A stretch of 49,713 nucleotides of DNA from Hydrogenophaga sp. 2FB (GCF_005503365.1 NZ_SCML01000046.1:1-49713); one strand, 5' to 3'; positions 23,530 through 32,586 are shown, counted from the stretch's first letter. Program-made: numbers and translations. The notes: generated by a model from the sequence alone, not told the origin.

Positions 23530-25011
23530 TCACTTCATCCCGGCCGCGGAGCTGCCGTAGGGACGGCGCACGGGCTGGGTGTTGCTCTGTGGCGCCACGG
23601 AATAGCCACCACCGCTGGAGCGCGAGCGCGACGCCTCCACTTGCTCGATGTGCGCATTGACGCGGTCGACCCAATCGTTGGCCTCGGCGCGCAACGTATC
23701 GATGTCGCCCGACTGGTTGCGCTGGTCGCTGCGGGATTTTTCGTAAGCGGTGATGTTCGCGGGCGTGGCGAGCGCGGCCACCCGGTCCCAGCTGGCGTCG
23801 GGCAGGCAGCCCGACGAAGACCGAACGGAGCAGCGGTAGCGCGCCGAACCGCTCACCAGGGCCAATGTTTCCTGGGCATCGAAGTCGCTGTCGCTCGTGC
23901 GATACCCCATGGCAGCCATCGTGGCAGCGCTCTTGGTCGCGCCCTCCAGACGGTCCAGGCAGGCGCGGTAGTCGGCGAGTGCCGACGTGGTGACATTCAA
24001 CTGGGCCTGGTTGTTCGGCATGGGACGGTCGAAGGTCCCGCAGGTCTGGCGTGCGGATTTCGACGCACGGGCCTTCTCGAGCGCGGCGCTCAACGGGCCC
24101 AACGAGACCTTGTCCAAGGGCGCCTTGAAGTGGGTCGAGGGCGATGCCTCCACGCGCGCGCGGGCGGCCTTGTAGGCGCGGTCGATCTCGTCCGGAGCGC
24201 GGCTGACGAGGGCATCGATCTCGGCCAGCGCGGGGTTTTGCGCGTCGATCTTCGCGACGGCGTCGCGCGCGCGCACCAGGCAATTCACACGCGTTTTCCG
24301 GTCATCCTCGGCATGCGAGCGCAGGTTGGATGCCAGGGCGTTGTCGGTGGGCGACTTCAGCGCGATGTCAACGAAGTCCTGGTCGGTGACTTCGATGCCG
24401 CAGGTACGCACCTCCATCAGGGCCGACCGCACGGCTTCCTGGTTTTTCACGGTGGCGGCCTTGGCGAGCACCTCGCGCTCGAGCGGCAGGCCGGCGCTTA
24501 CCCAACCGCTGTTGCCCGCACGCAGCCAGTAGAGCTTGTGGTAACCAGCGTCCTTGGCCCGCTGCACGGCCAGCACCGACAGCTGGCAGCGGTCGTGGTG
24601 GCAATAGAAGAGCATGGGCATGTCCTTCTCGCCGCCGGTGAACCCCTGAAAGGCTTTCGCGTACGCCTGGCGGATCTCTTCCGATTCGCCGGCGACCTGG
24701 GGCATCTCGACCAGGGTGCCCGGGATCTTTTCCTGGGTCCGCATGGCCGCGACCACGGCAAGCCCCAGCCCCATGTGCTCGATCATGCAGTTGGCTTCGC
24801 GCGGGGAAATCGTGATGGCGCCGGGCAGTTGCAGCGGCATGGCGCCTTCCGGCAACGGCGTTCCCTTGGCGACGGCGGCACGGGCTTCGCGCCCGGGTTG
24901 GCACTGCTGCTCAGCGGCGGCCAGGCGCTCGCCGCGCGACTGGGCAGCGGCGGGCCAGGCGGTGAACAGCGCGGCGAAGAAAACGGCGGCGAGGGGGGCG
25001 TGCAGTTGCAT
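23530..25011 (-). CDS. exported protein with degenerate rhodanese-like domain and long helical C-terminus
   Basis: 493 residues from ATG at 25011, which opens a good signal peptide (hydrophobic 5-20, cleavage near AAA-QS). Residues about 60-180 resemble a periplasmic rhodanese-like domain: ISPREANCMIEHM, then MPMLFYCHHDRCQLSVLAVQRAKDAGYHKLYWLRAGNSGW. Cys137 sits at the expected active loop and Cys142 five residues on. This recalls the rhodanese-related CXXCW proteins of PQQ-dependent pathways, though the exact motif differs. The remaining 300 residues are helical with scattered Cys (C-x-n-C pairs) and no family I can name. The C-terminus is Ser/Arg/Gly-rich. Confidence 0.65.
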   Translation of the reverse strand: MQLHAPLAAVFFAALFTAWPAAAQSRGERLAAAEQQCQPGREARAAVAKGTPLPEGAMPLQLPGAITISPREANCMIEHMGLGLAVVAAMRTQEKIPGTLVEMPQVAGESEEIRQAYAKAFQGFTGGEKDMPMLFYCHHDRCQLSVLAVQRAKDAGYHKLYWLRAGNSGWVSAGLPLEREVLAKAATVKNQEAVRSALMEVRTCGIEVTDQDFVDIALKSPTDNALASNLRSHAEDDRKTRVNCLVRARDAVAKIDAQNPALAEIDALVSRAPDEIDRAYKAARARVEASPSTHFKAPLDKVSLGPLSAALEKARASKSARQTCGTFDRPMPNNQAQLNVTTSALADYRACLDRLEGATKSAATMAAMGYRTSDSDFDAQETLALVSGSARYRCSVRSSSGCLPDASWDRVAALATPANITAYEKSRSDQRNQSGDIDTLRAEANDWVDRVNAHIEQVEASRSRSSGGGYSVAPQSNTQPVRRPYGSSAAGMK

Positions 25012-25231
25012 GGTGCTCCGATCGGGTCGATATCCCTGTCGCGCCACGGGCGGGCGCACACGGGTAGGGGCAGGGGTATGGATGGAGCTGCATTTTGTAA
25101 CAACGCGGTGGCGCCACGCCAAGCGCGAAGTGGCACAAGCCTGACGGGCGGACATTTGTCACAGATGGGCGGCCCGGGCCAGAGAGCACCGCCCGGCGAG
25201 CGTCAACCGGGAGGCGTTGTCACCGCACGGA

Positions 25232-26875
25232 TCAGCCCGCCACCGCCACCAGGAGATCGCCGAACTGCTCGCGCAGCTTGTTCTTCTGCACCTTCCCCGT
25301 GGCGCCGAGCGGAATGGCATCGACGAACACCACGTCGTCGGGCGTCCACCACTTGGCGATCCTGCCCTCGTAGAAGGCGATCAGTTCGTCGCGCGTGAGC
25401 GGCGCATCCGGCTTCTTCACCACCACCAGCAGTGGCCGCTCGTCCCACTTGGGGTGTTGGGCCGCGATGCATGCCGCCATGGCGACACCCGGGTGCGCCA
25501 TCGCGATGTTCTCCAGCTCGATGGAGCTGATCCACTCGCCACCGGACTTGATCACGTCCTTGCTGCGGTCGGTGATCTGCATGAAACCGTCGGCATCGAT
25601 GGTCGCGACATCGCCGGTGGGAAACCAGCCCACCCCGTCTTGCTGCACCAGCGGATCGCCGCCCTCGCCGCGGAAGTAGTCGCGGATGATCCAGGGGCCG
25701 CGCACCAGCAGTTCGCCCGAGGCTTTGCCGTCGTGCGGCAGCGCTTGCCCTTCTTCATCAACGATCTTCATGTCCACGCCGAACACCGCGCGACCTTGCT
25801 TGGCCTGGATGGCCAGACGCTCCTGCGCCGGCAGGGCGAGTTGCCGGGGCTTGAGCGCGCAGGCCGTGCCCAGAGGGCTTATCTCGGTCATGCCCCAGGC
25901 GTGCAACACGTTCACGTCGTAGCGCTCCTGGAAGGTGCGCATCATGGCCGGCGGGCAGGCCGCGCCACCGATGACGGTGCGCCGCATGGTGCTGAATGTC
26001 AGGTTGTTGGCTTCGACGTGCGCGAGCAGTCCTTGCCACACGGTCGGCACGCCGGCCGAGAGCGTGACGCCTTCGGTTTCGAACAGTTCGTGCAGGTGCT
26101 TGCCGTCCAGGAACGGCCCCGGAAAGACCAGCTTGGCGCCGACCATGCACGCCACGTAAGGCAGGCCCCAGGCGTTGACGTGGAACATGGGCACCACCGG
26201 CAGGATGGTGTCGCGCGCCGAACAGTCCATCGCATCGGGCAGCGCCGCCGCATAGGTGTGCAGCACCGTCGAGCGGTGGCTGTAGAGCGCGCCCTTGGGG
26301 TTGCCGGTCGTGCCGGAGGTGTAGCAGAGCGATGAGGCGGTGTTCTCGTCGAACTCGGGCCAGGTGAAGTCCGGCGAGGCGGCCTCCAGCAGGTCCTCGT
26401 AGCACAGCAGATTCGCCACCGTGGACGACGCCGGCATGTGGGCGCGGTCCGTCATCGCCACGAAGGCCTTGATGGTGGTCACGCGCGGGGCGATGACCTC
26501 GATCAGCGGCAGGAAGGTGAGGTCGAAAAAGAGGATCTGGTCTTCCGCATGGTCGGCGATCCACACCACCTGGTCGGGGTGCAGGCGCGGATTGAGCGTG
26601 TGCAGCACCGCGCCGGAGCCGGACACGGCGTAGTAGAGCTCCATGTGGCGGTAGCCATTCCAGGCCAGGGTGGCGGCGCGCTGGCCGCGAACCAGGCCCA
26701 GCGCGGCCACCGCATTGGCCATGCGCCGCGCCCGTTCGGCGAGCTCGCGGTAGGTGGTGCGGTGGATGTCGCCTTCCACCCGCCGCGACACGATCTCCTG
26801 GCTGCCGTGGTGGCGTTCGGCGTGCTTCAGCAACGACGACACCAGCAGCGGCTGCTGCATCATGGAACCAAGCAT
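25232..26875 (-). CDS. medium/long-chain acyl-CoA synthetase (AlkK/FadD-like AMP ligase)
   Basis: 547 residues from ATG at 26875; the open frame upstream is spurious. ANL-superfamily motifs are all present: SSLCYTSGTTGNPKGALYSHR (P-loop), HAWGMTEISPLG, GWFPTGDVATID, DRSKDVIKSGGEWISSIELE and the adenylation Lys in PLGATGKVQKNKLRE. It forms acyl-CoA from a carboxylic acid, ATP and CoA. It is the last gene of a run of at least seven minus-strand genes. This suggests it activates an acid produced by the dioxygenase/BKACE enzymes or feeds the substrate into the pathway. Confidence 0.93.
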   Translation of the reverse strand: MLGSMMQQPLLVSSLLKHAERHHGSQEIVSRRVEGDIHRTTYRELAERARRMANAVAALGLVRGQRAATLAWNGYRHMELYYAVSGSGAVLHTLNPRLHPDQVVWIADHAEDQILFFDLTFLPLIEVIAPRVTTIKAFVAMTDRAHMPASSTVANLLCYEDLLEAASPDFTWPEFDENTASSLCYTSGTTGNPKGALYSHRSTVLHTYAAALPDAMDCSARDTILPVVPMFHVNAWGLPYVACMVGAKLVFPGPFLDGKHLHELFETEGVTLSAGVPTVWQGLLAHVEANNLTFSTMRRTVIGGAACPPAMMRTFQERYDVNVLHAWGMTEISPLGTACALKPRQLALPAQERLAIQAKQGRAVFGVDMKIVDEEGQALPHDGKASGELLVRGPWIIRDYFRGEGGDPLVQQDGVGWFPTGDVATIDADGFMQITDRSKDVIKSGGEWISSIELENIAMAHPGVAMAACIAAQHPKWDERPLLVVVKKPDAPLTRDELIAFYEGRIAKWWTPDDVVFVDAIPLGATGKVQKNKLREQFGDLLVAVAG

Positions 26876-26898
26876 TCTGACTTCCGGAAAAAAAGGGT

Positions 26899-27870
26899 TC
26901 AAGGCACCAGCACCGTAGCGCCGGTGGTCTGGCGCGACTCGAGCGCGCGGTGCGCCAGAGCGGCCTCCGACAGCGCGAAGCTGTGGCTGGGTTCGCTGCG
27001 GATCTTGCCGGCCAGCACCAGGTCGAACAGTTCGCGCGCCATGCCCAGCATGTGCGAACGCGGCGTGGCGTAGTGAATCATCGCGGGCCGCGTGACCCAG
27101 ATCGATCCCTTGACGGCCAGCAGCGTGCTGTCGATGTTCACCGGGCCCGAGGTCGTGCCGTTGCTCACCAGCGTGCCGCGCAGCTGCAGGCTGTCCAGCG
27201 ACGCCATCAGCGTGTCCTTGCCGACCGAGTCGTACACCACCGGAACGCCCTTGCCATCGGTGAGTTCGCGCACCCGTTTGGCAATGTCCTCGCGCGAGGT
27301 GACGATCACTTCGGCGCAGCCGTTGGCCTTGGCGATCTCGGCCTTCGCGTCGGTGCTGACGGTGCCGATCATGCGCACCCCCAGCGCCCTGGCCCACTGG
27401 CAGGCGATCAGGCCGACACCGCCGGCCGCCGCGTGGTACAGGATGGTTTCGCCGCCCTTGAGCGGGAACACCTGGCGAAACAGGTACTGCGCCGTCAAGC
27501 CCTTCATCATCAAGGTGGCGGCGGTGGCATCCGACACGCCAGCGGGCAGCGGGATCAGCACATCGGCCGGCATGACGCGCACGTCCGAGTAGGCGCCCTG
27601 TGGGCCGAGCAGGTACCCCACGCGGTCGCCCGCCTTCAGGTCGGTGACGCCCGCACCCACCGCCTCCACCACGCCCACCGCATCGGAGCCCAGGCCGTTG
27701 GGCAAATCCAGCGGGTAGCGGCCGGTGCGGAAATAGATGTCGATGAAGTTGACCGCGACGTAGGTGTGCCGCACGCGGGCCTGGCCGGGGCCGGGATCAC
27801 CGACCTCGACGTTCTCGAGGCGCAGCACGTCGGCGCCGCCGGTTTCATGGAATCGAATGGCTTTGGGCAT
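26899..27870 (-). CDS. NADPH:quinone oxidoreductase-like MDR enzyme
   Basis: 323 residues, the usual length of the zinc-free QOR branch of medium-chain dehydrogenases. It shows YVAVNFIDIYFRTGRYP, the nucleotide-binding ILYHAAAGGVGLIACQWA loop, VIVTSREDI, VYDSVGKDT and a C-terminal RALESRQTTGATVLVP. It reduces quinones or alpha,beta-unsaturated carbonyls with NADPH. It lies 24 bp downstream of the BKACE gene and 23 bp upstream of the ligase, hence in one operon; a double-bond reduction in the same pathway is the likely job. Confidence 0.92.
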   Translation of the reverse strand: MPKAIRFHETGGADVLRLENVEVGDPGPGQARVRHTYVAVNFIDIYFRTGRYPLDLPNGLGSDAVGVVEAVGAGVTDLKAGDRVGYLLGPQGAYSDVRVMPADVLIPLPAGVSDATAATLMMKGLTAQYLFRQVFPLKGGETILYHAAAGGVGLIACQWARALGVRMIGTVSTDAKAEIAKANGCAEVIVTSREDIAKRVRELTDGKGVPVVYDSVGKDTLMASLDSLQLRGTLVSNGTTSGPVNIDSTLLAVKGSIWVTRPAMIHYATPRSHMLGMARELFDLVLAGKIRSEPSHSFALSEAALAHRALESRQTTGATVLVP

Positions 27871-27894
27871 GGTTGTCTTCCGGGTCGTGCCGGC

Positions 27895-28962
27895 TCAGGC
27901 CGTGGCCAATGCGTGCTGCGTGAAGCCGCGCTGCCCGCCCTTGCGGTTGGGCGCGAAGCCGTTCTTCGCGAGCGTCTCGTCGGCGCTGTTGTAGAACTCG
28001 CCGATGCGGTAGATCTTGCGCGCTTCCTGGCAGTTGGCCACTTCGCGGCCGACCTCGCGGCTGATGCGCACGAGCTGCTCGATCTGCTTGATCGAACCCA
28101 TCTTTTCCTTGCGGTCCTGGGTCCAGAGGTTGTCTTCGATGCCGCAACGCACATGCAGGCCCATCGCGATCGCCATCAGGTTGATCGGCAGCACGTTGAG
28201 CATGGAGGACTCCAGCGTCAGCACCGCGCCATCGGGCACGGCGCGCACGAAGTTGGCGAGGTTGTAGATGTTGGGCGCGTCGAAGCCGCCGCCGATGCTG
28301 ATCCAGGTGAGGATGAAGGGCACGTTGCAGACGCCCCGGCGCATCATGCGTTCCACCGTCTCCAGCTGCGTGATGTTCGCAAGCTGGAAATGCGGCTGGA
28401 TGCCGGCGGCCGAGAGGCGACGGATGTGCTCCTCCAGCCAGCCCGGGCCGGCCGGTATGGTCATCTCGCGGTACGCCTGGTACAGCTCGGGCTGGGCGAT
28501 GGTGGTGCCGCGCAGGTCGGCCTCGACCATCTGTTCCACGATGTTCATCTGGTTGGAGTTCACCGCCACCGTCACCTGGTCGGGCGCGGGGCTCAGGTCG
28601 GCCAGCATGTGGCGCGCATCGTCGGACATCCACTTCGCTTCTTCGCCTTCGTTCTCCGGCGCGAAGCTGATGGAGCCGCCGACCTGGATGACCAGATCGG
28701 GCACGCGGGCACGGATGCCGGCGATCAGTTCATTGAACTTGGACATGCGTTTGGAACCATGGCCGTCCATCTCGCGCACGTGCAGGTGCAGCACGGTGGC
28801 GCCAGCGTTGTAGCAGTCCACCGCCTTCTGGATCTGGTCTTCCATCCGCACGGGGATGTCCTCGGGGAAGTCCTGCGGCATCCACTCCGGGCCGTACGGG
28901 GCCACGGTGATGACGAGCTTGTCCTGGTTCTCGGGAATGAGGGATCCGTCCTGGAAATTCAT
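27895..28962 (-). CDS. beta-keto acid cleavage enzyme (BKACE, formerly DUF849)
   Basis: 355 residues. The TIM-barrel BKACE signature is clear: ITVAPYGPEW, the metal-binding HLHVRE (two His), VQVGGSISF, MVEADLRGTTIAQPELY, and the third metal ligand in GLHVRCGIEDNLW. Family members use Zn and acetyl-CoA to split a beta-keto acid into acetoacetate and a new acyl-CoA; Kce of lysine fermentation is the prototype. Several subfamilies with different side-chain pockets exist and I cannot assign one by eye. Together with nearby SDRs it implies a beta-hydroxy to beta-keto acid route. Confidence 0.93.
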   Translation of the reverse strand: MNFQDGSLIPENQDKLVITVAPYGPEWMPQDFPEDIPVRMEDQIQKAVDCYNAGATVLHLHVREMDGHGSKRMSKFNELIAGIRARVPDLVIQVGGSISFAPENEGEEAKWMSDDARHMLADLSPAPDQVTVAVNSNQMNIVEQMVEADLRGTTIAQPELYQAYREMTIPAGPGWLEEHIRRLSAAGIQPHFQLANITQLETVERMMRRGVCNVPFILTWISIGGGFDAPNIYNLANFVRAVPDGAVLTLESSMLNVLPINLMAIAMGLHVRCGIEDNLWTQDRKEKMGSIKQIEQLVRISREVGREVANCQEARKIYRIGEFYNSADETLAKNGFAPNRKGGQRGFTQHALATA

Positions 28963-29001
28963 GGTGGGTTCCTTGGGTCTTGTGTTGGTGTGACAGGGAT
29001 T

Positions 29002-29910
29002 TCAGAAAGGCGCGTCGCCGACGATCGTGGCGCGCTCCATGCGGCGGTGGCACGGGGGGTAGTCCATCACCGCGTAGTGCTGGGTGCAGCGGTTGTCCCA
29101 CATGGCCACGCTGTTCAGTTGCCAGCGAAAGCGCACCTGGTACTCGGGAATGAAGGCCTGGCTTTGCAGGTAGCGCAGCAACTCGGAGCCACCGTGCGTC
29201 ATGTCCTGGCCATAGCGCACGTGGCGGGTGATGTGGAAGTCGGTGAAGTGGGTCGTGAAGGCGTTGACGAAAAGCACCTTCTCGCCCGTCTCGGGGTGTG
29301 TGCGCACGACCGGGTGCTCGGCATCCGGGAACTGCGCGTGCAGCGCGTGGCGCTTCTCGATCGGCATCGCAGCGCCGAAGCTGGCTTCGATGCTGTGGCG
29401 TGCGTGCAGCTCGGCGATCTGCTCCTGGACCTGCGCCGGCAGCTTCTCGTAGGCCAGCGCCATGTTCGCCCACATGGTGTCGCCGCCCACCGGTGGGCAG
29501 GCCACGCAGCGCAGCACCGCGGCCATCGGTGGCTTCTCGCGCCAGGTGGCGTCGCAGTGCCAGGCGTTCTCGTAGCGGTCGGCGGGCGCCTCGGGCGATT
29601 TGTAGATGCGGATCAGGCCCGGATGGTCGGGGTCGCTGCCGGTCATCGGGTGGTCCTCCAGCTCGCCGAAGTGGCGAGAGAAGGCCACGTGGTCCGAACG
29701 CTCGATGTCCTGATCGCGAAAGAACAGGACCTTGTGGGCCAGCAGCAGGGCGCGGATCTCGGCGGCCAGGCCGGCGTCGCGCGCGGCGGCGGCCAGACTC
29801 ACGTTGCGCACTTCCGCGCCGATGGAGCAGGTGAGCTGTTCCACCTTCAGGGACCGGGTCAGCGAATCGGTCTTGATCACCGCAGGCGCCGTCTGGATCA
29901 TCGTCGTCAT
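29002..29910 (-). CDS. TauD/TfdA family 2-oxoglutarate-dependent dioxygenase
   Basis: 302 residues from ATG at 29910, which has AAGGAA six bases upstream; an in-frame ATG at 29925 would place that site inside the gene. The Fe(II) facial triad is visible as HCD in AWHCDATWREKPP and a distal His in NRCTQHYAVMDY, with the 2-oxoglutarate-binding Arg in RRMERATI. Known members hydroxylate or cleave ethers and sulfonates (2,4-D, phenoxypropionates, taurine, alkyl sulfates). It starts the downstream half of the operon, with a GC palindrome 65 bp before the start. The substrate is unknown. Confidence 0.92.
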   Translation of the reverse strand: MTTMIQTAPAVIKTDSLTRSLKVEQLTCSIGAEVRNVSLAAAARDAGLAAEIRALLLAHKVLFFRDQDIERSDHVAFSRHFGELEDHPMTGSDPDHPGLIRIYKSPEAPADRYENAWHCDATWREKPPMAAVLRCVACPPVGGDTMWANMALAYEKLPAQVQEQIAELHARHSIEASFGAAMPIEKRHALHAQFPDAEHPVVRTHPETGEKVLFVNAFTTHFTDFHITRHVRYGQDMTHGGSELLRYLQSQAFIPEYQVRFRWQLNSVAMWDNRCTQHYAVMDYPPCHRRMERATIVGDAPF

Positions 29911-29974
29911 CTGGATTTCCTTCATGCTGAATCGATTGCTGGGTCGAAGCTTAGGAGACAGATCGGGCGGCGTT

Positions 29975-29992
29975 CCCCCCGACGTCGGGGGG
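29975..29992. repeat. perfect 18-bp GC palindrome upstream of the dioxygenase
   Basis: CCCCCC-GACGTC-GGGGGG is fully self-complementary, with the centre GACGTC at 29981-29986. It stands between the SDR stop (30001) and the dioxygenase start, about 65 bp upstream of the latter. Related C-tract/G-tract dyads occur at 32642-32668, 34111-34130 and 38445-38462 in front of other units of the island. Confidence 0.6.
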
Positions 29993-30000
29993 GATGGCCG

Positions 30001-30837
30001 TCAGATCACATAACCGCCGTTGGGGCTCAGGACCTGTCCCACGAAGTAGTGGTCCTTGCCCGCCAGGTAGACAGCGAGGCGGGCGTACTGGTCCGCATCG
30101 GCGAAGCGGCCGAGCGGCACGAGCTGGAACAGGCTGGCCCGCTGCTCTTCGGTGGCACCCGCGAGGTAGGCGAGCATGGGCGGCGTGTTGACGCCGCCGC
30201 AAGCGATCGCATTGACCTGGATGTTGGCGCCGGCCACGTCGAACGCGGTGGTCTGCGTGAGGCTGATCACCGCCGCCTTGGTGGCCGAGTAACCCGGGCT
30301 GTGCATGCTGCCCGCGCCCAGGCCCGCCACCGAAGCGATGTTGACGATCCGGCCGGCGCGCTGCCGCTCCATGAAGCGCAGCGCGGCACGGGTGCAGTAG
30401 AAAACGCCATGCACGTTGACGCCCCACCACTTGTGCCAGTCCGCGTCGCTGAGCGACGCCGTGACGCCGAGCGACTGGCGCGGCATCGGCGTCGTGCGGT
30501 AGGCGTAGTGCGCCTTGCGCAGCGACTCTTCGGCGGGCGAGCTGGGCACGAGGCCGGCGTTGTTGACGAGGATGTCGACGCTGCCGAAACGCTGGCCGGC
30601 CTGCTCGAACATCGCGTCGACCGCCGCGGCATCGCTCACGTCGCAAGGCACGGCCAGCACCTCGGTGCCGCTCGCTTCCAGCGATTTCCGCGTGTCCTCC
30701 AGCGTGGCCGGGTTGATGTCGCACACCACCAGCCGGGCGCCGGCATCGGCCAGCGCCTGCACGATCGCGCGGCCCAGCCCCTGTCCGCCGCCGGTGACCA
30801 CCGCCACCTGCCCGGAGAGACTCTGCGCGTGCGTCAT
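30001..30837 (-). CDS. SDR family oxidoreductase
   Basis: 278 residues. It has a Rossmann TGGGQGLG glycine motif, NNAG, active Ser in VNIASVAG, and YSATK catalytic Tyr/Lys. Compared with the usual 250-residue SDR it carries an extra loop after NNAG (LVPSSPAEESLRKAHYAYR and following) of about 25 residues that may shape the substrate pocket. The C-terminus ends GQVLSPNGGYVI as in FabG-like members. Its start overlaps the stop of the Bug gene (ATGA). It probably oxidises a hydroxyl to the keto compound used by BKACE. Confidence 0.92.
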   Translation of the reverse strand: MTHAQSLSGQVAVVTGGGQGLGRAIVQALADAGARLVVCDINPATLEDTRKSLEASGTEVLAVPCDVSDAAAVDAMFEQAGQRFGSVDILVNNAGLVPSSPAEESLRKAHYAYRTTPMPRQSLGVTASLSDADWHKWWGVNVHGVFYCTRAALRFMERQRAGRIVNIASVAGLGAGSMHSPGYSATKAAVISLTQTTAFDVAGANIQVNAIACGGVNTPPMLAYLAGATEEQRASLFQLVPLGRFADADQYARLAVYLAGKDHYFVGQVLSPNGGYVI

Positions 30838-31811
30838 GGCGTGACGTTGAACTTCTTGACCGTGATCGCGTTGCGATCGAACTCGGCGCGCACGGACTGC
30901 GCCAGCGCGGCGAGCCCTTGTGGCGGCAGCATCTCGAAACCGAGCTGCACCAGCTTGTCGCGCACGGCGGGCGCCTCGGCGGCCTTCTGGATGGCGCGGC
31001 TCATGCTCTCGGCCTGTGCCTCGCTCAGCTTGCCCGACGCCACCACGCCGAACCAGTTCGTGTAGTCGAGTTCCGGCCGGCCCAGTTCAATAAAGGTGGG
31101 CACTTGGGGCAGGCTGGGGTGGCGGGTGCTGCCGCCCACGCCATACGCGCGCAGCTTGCCGGCCGCCACCATCGGCGGGGAGGCGATCACGTTGTCGAAC
31201 ATCACGGTGACCTGGCCACCCATCACCTGGGCCAGGGCCGGTGGCGAGCCGGCGAAGGGCACGTGCTGCAAGTCCAGCCCGGATGCCGCGGCCAGATAGA
31301 GGCCTGCATAGTGCGACGACGTACCGGCGCTGTGCGACGCGTAGCTGTACTTGGCGGGCGTGGCCTTGAGGTACGCCACCAGGCTCGCGAAGTCGGTGGC
31401 CGGCACCGCCGTGCCGCTCACGAGCAGGTTGCGCACGCGCCCCACGGCGTAGATCGGCCGCACATCCTTCAGCGGATCGAAGCTGGTCTTGATGACGTGC
31501 GGCACTTCCGTCAGCACGTTGCTGGCGGTGACCATCAGCGTCTGGCCGTCGGCCGGGGCATTGAGCATGGTGTTGATGCCGATGCCACCGCCCGCGCCGG
31601 GCCGGTTGTCGACGATCACGGGCTGCCCGATGTCCTTGGCGAGCTGCTCGCCCACCACGCGGGCCATCACGTCCATGACGCCACCGGCGGGCGCCGGCAC
31701 CACGATCCGGACGGGCTTGTCGGTCCAGGCCGAGGCCATGGACGCGGCGCAGGACAGCAGGGCGGCGCAGAGGACTGCTCGCGCGGTGGGGAATGTCATC
31801 TTGTTGATCAC
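30834..31811 (-). CDS. Bug/TctC family tripartite tricarboxylate-type binding protein
   Basis: 325 residues starting at a GTG (31811) with AGGAG seven bases upstream. The signal peptide runs to about ASA-W. The mature protein has the Bug pattern KPVRIVVPAPAGGVMDVMARVVGEQLAKDIGQPVIVDNRPGAGGGIG, then YSYASHSAGTSSHYAG and HVPFAGSPPALAQVMGGQVTVMFDN. It captures a carboxylate ligand in the periplasm. No TctA/TctB membrane genes are nearby, as is common for the expanded Bug family of Burkholderiales. It lies inside the catabolic operon, so its ligand is probably the pathway substrate. Confidence 0.93.
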   Translation of the reverse strand: MINKMTFPTARAVLCAALLSCAASMASAWTDKPVRIVVPAPAGGVMDVMARVVGEQLAKDIGQPVIVDNRPGAGGGIGINTMLNAPADGQTLMVTASNVLTEVPHVIKTSFDPLKDVRPIYAVGRVRNLLVSGTAVPATDFASLVAYLKATPAKYSYASHSAGTSSHYAGLYLAAASGLDLQHVPFAGSPPALAQVMGGQVTVMFDNVIASPPMVAAGKLRAYGVGGSTRHPSLPQVPTFIELGRPELDYTNWFGVVASGKLSEAQAESMSRAIQKAAEAPAVRDKLVQLGFEMLPPQGLAALAQSVRAEFDRNAITVKKFNVTP

Positions 31812-31830
31812 AGTTGTCTCCTGGTGATTT

Positions 31831-32586
31831 TCAAATCGGGCGTCGACCCAGGCCGAAGCTCTGGGCGGTCGGCCCGCGCGGGGGTTGCGTGGCGAGGAAC
31901 AGCGCCAGCGGCACCACGTCCTCGGGCTGTTTGAGCCATTCCTGCTGCAGGGCGGGATTGGCCTGGAGGTGGCTTTGCGCCACCGCCGTGGCGGTCATGG
32001 CGGTGTCCACGGGCCCTGGAATCAATTCGTTCACGTCGATCTGGTGCGGCGCCAGCTCCTGCGCCAGCACGCGCGTGAGCATCCACAGGCCGGCCTTGGC
32101 GCAAGCGTAGTCGGAGATGCCGGGCTGGCCCGTGTGGCCCAGTCCGGAACCGATCATGATCACCTTGCCGCCGCCGGCCGCCTTGAGGCCCGGGATGGCG
32201 GCCCTGGCGCACAGATAGGCGCCGAACAGGTTGACGTCCAGCGTCTGGCGCCAGCGCTGCGCGTCGCTCGCTTCGACGCTCGCGCCTTCCGCAGCCACAC
32301 CGGCATTGAGGACCACGATGTCCAGGCGTCCAAAGGCCTCGAGACAGGACGCCACCATGCGGTCCACGTCGGTTTCCTGCGTGACATCGACGGCGGCGGC
32401 CATGGCCTGGCCGCCAGTGGCGCGGATGTCATCGGCCAGCGCGACCACGTCGGATTCGGTGCGGCCGGCGCAGCACACGGCGGCACCCGCCCGGGCATAG
32501 GCCAGCGCGATGGCGCGGCCAATGCCCTTGCCCGCGCCGGTGACGAGGGCGACCCGGCCTTGCAGGGAGTTGTCGCTGGGGTGCAT
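31831..32586 (-). CDS. SDR family oxidoreductase
   Basis: 251 residues from ATG at 32586. Motifs are TGAGKGIGRAIALAYARAGA, DVTQETDVDRM, LNAGV in place of NNAG (an Asn-to-Leu change at the first position), Ser in IMIGSGLGHTG, and YACAK. It is a classical NAD(P) alcohol dehydrogenase or ketoreductase. It is the first gene of the minus-strand operon, 19 bp upstream of the Bug gene. It is divergent from another SDR across a 112-bp region with a C/G-tract dyad. Confidence 0.9.
   Translation of the reverse strand: MHPSDNSLQGRVALVTGAGKGIGRAIALAYARAGAAVCCAGRTESDVVALADDIRATGGQAMAAAVDVTQETDVDRMVASCLEAFGRLDIVVLNAGVAAEGASVEASDAQRWRQTLDVNLFGAYLCARAAIPGLKAAGGGKVIMIGSGLGHTGQPGISDYACAKAGLWMLTRVLAQELAPHQIDVNELIPGPVDTAMTATAVAQSHLQANPALQQEWLKQPEDVVPLALFLATQPPRGPTAQSFGLGRRPI

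Noticed and set aside
25012..25231. GGGCGG/CCGCCC pairing after the acyl-CoA ligase as terminator
   Set aside because: Wide loop and no T-run; could be chance in GC-rich DNA.
26950..31065. A 1371-codon plus-strand open frame
   Set aside because: It runs antisense to five well-defined genes (QOR, BKACE, dioxygenase, SDR, Bug) and shows the His/Arg/Val/Gly composition of a high-GC antisense frame; no domain is recognisable.
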